From: Bacillota bacterium
Lineage (GTDB): Bacteria > Bacillota > Clostridia > Lachnospirales > CAG-274
Direction of reading: 5' to 3'
Assembly: GCA_017627115.1 (NCBI GenBank)
Contig: JAGAHK010000034.1
Coordinates: forward strand, 1-8,937
Length of the DNA stretch: 8,937 bases
The notes beneath the pieces are model-generated. The model saw only the letters and a list, made by a program, of their open reading frames with translations. It did not search any database and was not told the DNA's origin. Positions 5,884 through 8,937 of this stretch are shown one piece after another; positions within the stretch are counted from its first letter, which is position 1, and each line of letters begins with the position of its first letter. The position numbers and the translations under genes were made by a program.

Positions 5884-8403
5884 TTAATCTATTGCGTAAA
5901 CTATCTTTGAGGACTGTGCGCCTGCATAGTTTGCAGCCCATGTTTTCGCATCGCTTGCGCTTCTTGTTGCGTAGCTGTAGTTTGTGGAAGGTCTCCACGA
6001 TGTTGCAGCTGTTGAAAGACTTGAAATATCGCTTGAAAGTACGCTTCCCGTATCGGTGAATGCGCCCACGCCCTTGTCGTCTACAACACAGCCTGCGTAG
6101 CTGCCTGCATCAAAGTAATTCTTTTCCGAATAGATATTGCAGCCCGTGTAAGGTGTGTAGCCTAAATGAAAGCTGTAAATATAGTTGTTGTAGCAGTGGA
6201 AGTATCCATAGCGCATAAGGCCGGGTGCTCTTGTGTAATTATTATAGAAATAATTGTTTGCTATGGTCATGCGGGGATAGCCGCCGTATGTGCTTGCGCC
6301 GTCCTCCGAGGGATAGCCGAGGATAAGACCGTATTTGTGACCGCCGAAGTAGCAGCCCGTTACGGAAACAAAGTCCGCGTTAAGACCTACGTAAAGGTGT
6401 TTGTCAACATCGGAGTCGGTCTTTGTGCTGTGTCCCGTCCATGTACAGTGGTCAAGCCAGAAGTTGTTGCCGTTTGAAATGTACATCTGTATATCGTCAT
6501 TTTCGTTCTGACTTGCATCATGTGTGAGTGTTATATTCTTGAAAATACAGTTGCCCGAGCTTGAAATGCAGCGGAAATGTACATTTGTAAGCTCTGCGCT
6601 GCCGAACTTGCCTATGAATGTCTTGTTTTTGCCAACCGTTACCTTTGTAAGGTTTGACTGTGAGATATTGCCGTTTATAACGATAGTGTAAGCCGTTGAA
6701 CCGCTTGCGTAGCTCTGAAGATCGCTCAAAGACGATACATAAACGGTCTGACCGAGAACACCGCCCGTTACGCTTGCCTTTTCGTTACCGCTCATATTTT
6801 TGCAGTAGCCCGCAAAACCCTCTGCGCCGTGTGCGTTAAAGCGGAAACACTGTGTAGAAGAACCGCTGTAGCTGCTCAATACATAGCTGCTGCCCGAAAG
6901 TGTGAGCGCCTTGCTTGAATCGGAGTAGCTTACTACTTTATAGTTGAGTGCATCGCCGTTTGCATCTGTCTTTACGGAAACGATGTTCCAATACTGCGCA
7001 CTTGAAGATGCCGCAGTTGCCGTTGATACTGTTGAACCGCTGTAAGCAAGCGCCTTGCCCGTGGAGGCGTTTATTATCTGATAGCAGCCGCTGCCAACGT
7101 AAACTATTTTCCAGCGGTTTGCCGTTGAAGATGTGCTGCTTGCCACAACACTTGAACTTGAATCCGTTACATAGTAACCGTCGCTTGTGTTAACAAATTC
7201 CATAAGCTGGTCGGGGTAGCCGTTTGCATCTATAGCAGTGGAAGTTGACGAGCTTGATGAGCTTGAAGAACTTGAACTTGTCGAAGTGCTTGTTGACGAA
7301 GAACTTGACGAAGAACTTGAACTTGAGCCGGGAAGTGTGCCCGATGTGTCCACCTGTATCTTATAAATATTGATGCCGCTGCCCGTTGAGTAGATGTATA
7401 CCGTGCCTGTGCCCGTTATAGAAACGCTGCCCGTTGAAAGGCTCGAACCGCAGGAAATGGTGCCTACCTGTGTACCGCTGCCGTTTACCACCGCAAGCGT
7501 TCTTGTTGAGGAACCGCTTGATTTTGCGGTCACTTTTATGGTTGTCGTGCCGTCTATATCCATTGATACCGCACGGTATGAACTGCTGCCTGCACCGCCG
7601 AGGGCAAGACAGTAGTTGTATGTTGTGCCGTCAAGTGTTGCGGAGCTTGATGTTACGGACATTGTTTTGCTGCTTGTTGCAATAAGGTTTATGCCGTCCA
7701 CCGTTGTTGTGGAGGATATGGTGCCGAGGCTTCTGAAAGAAGTGTCGCTCATATTCCAGCTTTTTGAAGAAGTAGCTGTGCTTGATGAGCTTGAAGTCGT
7801 TGTGCTGCTTGAAGAACTTGAAGATGAAGAACTTGAAGAGCTTGAACTTGAAGTCGATGGCCATGATGCCTCTTCAAAGTACCATATCTGGTTTGCCGTT
7901 GCGTTGTTTGTCCACTGTATTACGTTTGCGCCCGATGCCGTACTGAAATTGAGCACATCAAGACACATTGCGTGGTTTGTTGGCTCTGTTGTTATCGCAT
8001 AGCCGTCGCCGCTTGCGGTAATACCGAAATTCTGCGGTGAAAGGCCGTTGTTTGACCATATCTGTATATTTGCCGCGCCTGCAAGACTGCCGTTTTCAAG
8101 GTCGAGTGAAACGCCGCCCGTCATATCGGTCGCAGGGTGCAGACGGTAAGTGCCGTTTGAATTCTTTTCAAGTATCCAGCGCTGACCGAGTGAGCCTGTG
8201 CCCGTTGCCTGGCATACGTTCGCGCCGTCCGCTGCCGAATCGTTTTCAACAGTCAGATAAAGACCGCTGTTTTTGTTTTTGATGTAGTAAATGTTGCCGC
8301 TTGAGGGGGTCACGGCCGCAGCCGATGTGTTCACCGCCATACCAAACGCCGAACCTAGCGCAAGAATAAGGCTTAAAAACAACCCCATAAATCTTCTTGA
8401 CAT
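5884..8403 (-). CDS. Secreted multidomain pectate/pectin lyase (PL1) with ricin-type lectin module
   Basis: The 839-residue secreted enzyme should cleave homogalacturonan by beta-elimination. In order it has a signal peptide (1-30, ending SAAA), a ricin-type beta-trefoil (about 33-180, repeated QxW-like IQIW, VIQW and QIWYF), polyserine linker 1 (184-213), a beta-sandwich module (about 214-355, WNMSDTSFRSLG onward), polyserine linker 2 (360-389), a second trefoil-like segment (about 392-525) and a C-terminal PL1 beta-helix (about 540-839). PL1 marks are DDIQMY (637-642), FWLDHCTW (648-655), DVDKHLYVG (665-673), GGHKYGLILG (687-696) and catalytic-type RAPGLMR (725-731). The usual DxxxD calcium motif reads D667-KHL-Y671, so one acid is missing by eye alignment. 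No dockerin or cell anchor is seen. The start is ATG 8403, with AGGAGG 7 bases upstream; an upstream in-frame ATG at 8514 lies before the promoter and is rejected. It is a single-gene unit with its own promoter and terminator. Confidence 0.93.
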   Translation of the reverse strand: MSRRFMGLFLSLILALGSAFGMAVNTSAAAVTPSSGNIYYIKNKNSGLYLTVENDSAADGANVCQATGTGSLGQRWILEKNSNGTYRLHPATDMTGGVSLDLENGSLAGAANIQIWSNNGLSPQNFGITASGDGYAITTEPTNHAMCLDVLNFSTASGANVIQWTNNATANQIWYFEEASWPSTSSSSSSSSSSSSSSSSTTTSSSSSTATSSKSWNMSDTSFRSLGTISSTTTVDGINLIATSSKTMSVTSSSATLDGTTYNYCLALGGAGSSSYRAVSMDIDGTTTIKVTAKSSGSSTRTLAVVNGSGTQVGTISCGSSLSTGSVSITGTGTVYIYSTGSGINIYKIQVDTSGTLPGSSSSSSSSSSSTSTSTSSSSSSSSSSSTSTAIDANGYPDQLMEFVNTSDGYYVTDSSSSVVASSTSSTANRWKIVYVGSGCYQIINASTGKALAYSGSTVSTATAASSSAQYWNIVSVKTDANGDALNYKVVSYSDSSKALTLSGSSYVLSSYSGSSTQCFRFNAHGAEGFAGYCKNMSGNEKASVTGGVLGQTVYVSSLSDLQSYASGSTAYTIVINGNISQSNLTKVTVGKNKTFIGKFGSAELTNVHFRCISSSGNCIFKNITLTHDASQNENDDIQMYISNGNNFWLDHCTWTGHSTKTDSDVDKHLYVGLNADFVSVTGCYFGGHKYGLILGYPSEDGASTYGGYPRMTIANNYFYNNYTRAPGLMRYGYFHCYNNYIYSFHLGYTPYTGCNIYSEKNYFDAGSYAGCVVDDKGVGAFTDTGSVLSSDISSLSTAATSWRPSTNYSYATRSASDAKTWAANYAGAQSSKIVYAID
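7237..7326 (-). repeat. Polyserine/threonine linker 2 coding tract (low complexity)
   Basis: Residues 360-389 of the lyase form two runs of 11 serines separated by TSTST. Codons mix TCA, TCT, TCG, AGT and AGC. On the plus strand this appears as CTTGAA-like hexamers. It joins the beta-sandwich module to the second trefoil-like segment and should be a flexible, exposed linker. Confidence 0.85.
7765..7854 (-). repeat. Polyserine/threonine linker 1 coding tract (low complexity)
   Basis: Residues 184-213 of the lyase contain 16 serines in a row, then TTT, five serines and TATSS. Six CTTGAA hexamers are visible on the plus strand. Both TCN and AGY serine codons are used, so it is not a pure trinucleotide repeat. 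It joins the ricin-type trefoil to the beta-sandwich module. Confidence 0.85.
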
Positions 8404-8410
8404 TTTCCTT

Positions 8411-8416
8411 CCTCCT
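8411..8416 (-). promoter_or_regulatory. Ribosome-binding site fixing the lyase start
   Basis: AGGAGG on the minus strand lies 7 bases before the ATG at 8403, followed by a purine-rich AAGGAAA. This is the best start signal in the region and places translation initiation right at the signal peptide MSRRFMGLF. Confidence 0.88.
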
Positions 8417-8451
8417 TTTTTATTGTGTTTACAAGAATCTTTACAACCCGA

Positions 8452-8480
8452 ATTATATTTTCTTTTGGTTATTTTTTCAA
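8452..8480 (-). promoter_or_regulatory. Sigma-A-type promoter of the pectate lyase gene
   Basis: On the minus strand, -35 TTGAAA (8480-8475), a 17-base spacer and a perfect -10 TATAAT (8457-8452) are seen. Transcription should start near 8445, giving a leader of about 42 bases before the ATG at 8403. This promoter lies inside the longer open frame that begins at 8514, which argues against that longer start. Confidence 0.82.
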
Positions 8481-8556
8481 GATTAATTCTCAACACAAAA
8501 TTTTTTTGACACATTTTTTAACATACCCCGTGTTTTTTGACTGTTTTTAATGGAAC

Positions 8557-8576
8557 TTTTGTGCAATCTGTATTTT
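8557..8576 (+). repeat. Direct repeat copy 1 (TTTTGTG-CAATCTG-ATTTT)
   Basis: TTTTGTGCAATCTGTATTTT matches the copy at 8663-8684 except for one substitution and one extra base. It lies about 100 bases upstream of the lyase start point. Function is unknown; it is a possible operator. Confidence 0.6.
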
Positions 8577-8662
8577 ATGAAAAAATTAATTTTTTAAAAA
8601 TTTCTGTTTTGCACAATTTATTAGTCATAAATTAGCCGCAAATTAAAATTTGATTAAGATAA

Positions 8663-8684
8663 TTTTGTGTCAATCTGCATTTTT
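8663..8684 (+). repeat. Direct repeat copy 2 (TTTTGTGT-CAATCTG-ATTTTT)
   Basis: This is the second copy of the 8557-8576 motif, with an inserted T after TTTTGTG and C in place of T after CAATCTG. It also forms a 7-bp inverted repeat, TTTTGTG with CACAAAA at 8685-8691. It ends 46 bases before the serC -35 element, a plausible place for an activator or repressor site. Confidence 0.6.
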
Positions 8685-8730
8685 CACAAAACAAGCCTGC
8701 CAAATAACTTAAATCAATAAAATATGTGTA

Positions 8731-8759
8731 TTGACAATTTTTAAACAAAGTAGTATAAT
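8731..8759 (+). promoter_or_regulatory. Perfect consensus sigma-A promoter of serC
   Basis: TTGACA (8731-8736), a 17-base spacer and TATAAT (8754-8759) match both hexamers exactly. The start should be near 8766, giving an AT-rich leader of roughly 73 bases. No riboswitch-like structure is apparent in that leader. Confidence 0.92.
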
Positions 8760-8824
8760 AAAAGACAATTTAGTGTTTTATACATTATATATTTTTATGT
8801 TATTAATAAGTAATTATTTTTTTC

Positions 8825-8830
8825 AGGAGG
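8825..8830 (+). promoter_or_regulatory. Ribosome-binding site supporting the serC GTG start
   Basis: A perfect AGGAGG lies 8 bases before the GTG at 8839. It supports a non-ATG start for serC, since the reading frame matches the known SerC N-terminus from that codon on. Confidence 0.9.
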
Positions 8831-8838
8831 TTACTAAA

Positions 8839-8937
8839 GTGAGCAGAGTTTACAATTTTTCAGCAGGTCCCTCAATGCTTCCCTTGCCCGTGCTTGAACA
8901 GGCACAGAAAGAGATGCTTGACTACAACGGTTCGGGC
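8839..8937 (+). CDS. serC: Phosphoserine aminotransferase SerC (N-terminal 33 codons, cut by window end)
   Basis: The frame from GTG 8839 reads [20 protein letters not shown] and continues to LDYNGSG at the window edge. This is the typical SerC N-terminus: YNFSAGP, then MLP, a helix, and the DYNGSG segment that precedes the conserved MEMSHR in the family. SerC is a PLP-dependent class V aminotransferase. It converts 3-phosphohydroxypyruvate and glutamate to phosphoserine and 2-oxoglutarate in serine synthesis, in the cytoplasm. The catalytic lysine lies beyond the window. The start is set by a strong ribosome-binding site, and the gene has its own consensus promoter. In many clostridia serA follows serC, which cannot be seen here. 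Confidence 0.95.
   Translation, partial: MSRVYNFSAGPSMLPLPVLEQAQKEMLDYNGSG

Larger units (their letters stand above)
8481..8730. other. AT-rich divergent intergenic region with repeats, no gene seen
   Basis: This is the core of the 435-base gap between the lyase ATG (8403) and the serC GTG (8839). No credible coding frame is seen. It is very AT-rich and contains a duplicated motif (8557-8576 and 8663-8684). It also holds short inverted repeats: AATTTAT/ATAAATT at 8615-8633, CAAATT/AATTTG at 8639-8652 and TTTTGTG/CACAAAA at 8663-8691. A TTTTTTGAC-type direct repeat lies at 8502-8521 and 8533-8550. These could be regulator binding sites for either flanking gene; none matches a cre site that I recognise. 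Confidence 0.6.

Noticed and set aside
7616..8002. Plus-strand frame with a Leu/Glu-rich stretch resembling a coiled coil
   Set aside because: The Glu/Leu run is only the complement of the polyserine linker DNA (CTTGAA hexamers) in the lyase gene.
8404..8514. N-terminal extension of the lyase from an ATG at 8514
   Set aside because: The extension would contain the promoter (8452-8480) and the ribosome-binding site (8411-8416), and it would bury the signal peptide. ATG 8403 is much better supported.
8580..8595. 16-bp perfect palindrome AAAAAATTAATTTTTT
   Set aside because: It is made only of A and T in very AT-rich DNA and is expected by chance. It has no companion signals.
8668..8673. TTGACA on the minus strand as a second lyase -35
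   Set aside because: The 16-18 base window downstream offers only AATTTT-like sequence and no credible -10. The promoter at 8452-8480 is clearly better.

Overview
The window looks like a chromosomal segment from a low-to-mid GC anaerobic Firmicute. A gut or rumen Clostridia member of the Oscillospiraceae/Ruminococcus type is the most likely source. The grounds are consensus sigma-A-type promoters, strong AGGAGG ribosome-binding sites, a clostridial-type MnmA with extra cysteines, a large secreted pectinolytic enzyme with polyserine linkers and a ricin-type lectin module, and AT-rich intergenic DNA between more GC-rich genes. The species cannot be fixed from the sequence alone. No mobile element, CRISPR array, tRNA or rRNA was seen.

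Layout. (1) Positions 1-94 hold two tandem perfect hairpins. (2) Positions 107-2872, plus strand: a secreted 921-residue phosphodiester glycosidase (NAGPA-type) protein with Ig-like and carbohydrate-binding-like modules and a degenerate phosphoesterase-like C-terminus. (3) Positions 2886-2928: a bidirectional terminator between convergent genes. (4) Positions 5692-2954, minus strand: a tight three-gene operon (mnmA, a ZnuA-type metal-binding lipoprotein, an HPr-kinase-like ATPase) behind a near-perfect extended -10 promoter at 5736-5764. (5) Positions 5815-5852: a strong terminator. (6) Positions 8403-5884, minus strand: a multidomain secreted pectate/pectin lyase of family PL1 with its own promoter. 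(7) Positions 8404-8838: an AT-rich divergent intergenic region with two good promoters and a duplicated motif of about 20 bp. (8) Positions 8839-8937, plus strand: the first 33 codons of serC, cut by the window edge.

How the genes work together. The two large proteins are exported and carry glycan-directed modules. One is a pectin-degrading enzyme and the other a probable surface or cell-wall glycan phosphodiesterase, which fits a fibre-associated gut bacterium. The mnmA operon joins tRNA thiolation to a metal-uptake lipoprotein without its permease or ATPase, and to a small HprK-like kinase of unknown target. SerC is a housekeeping serine-biosynthesis enzyme. Most of the window is ordinary metabolism. 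The parts that merit attention are the HprK-like orphan kinase, the altered calcium-site pattern of the PL1 lyase, and the repeat-bearing intergenic region between the lyase and serC.
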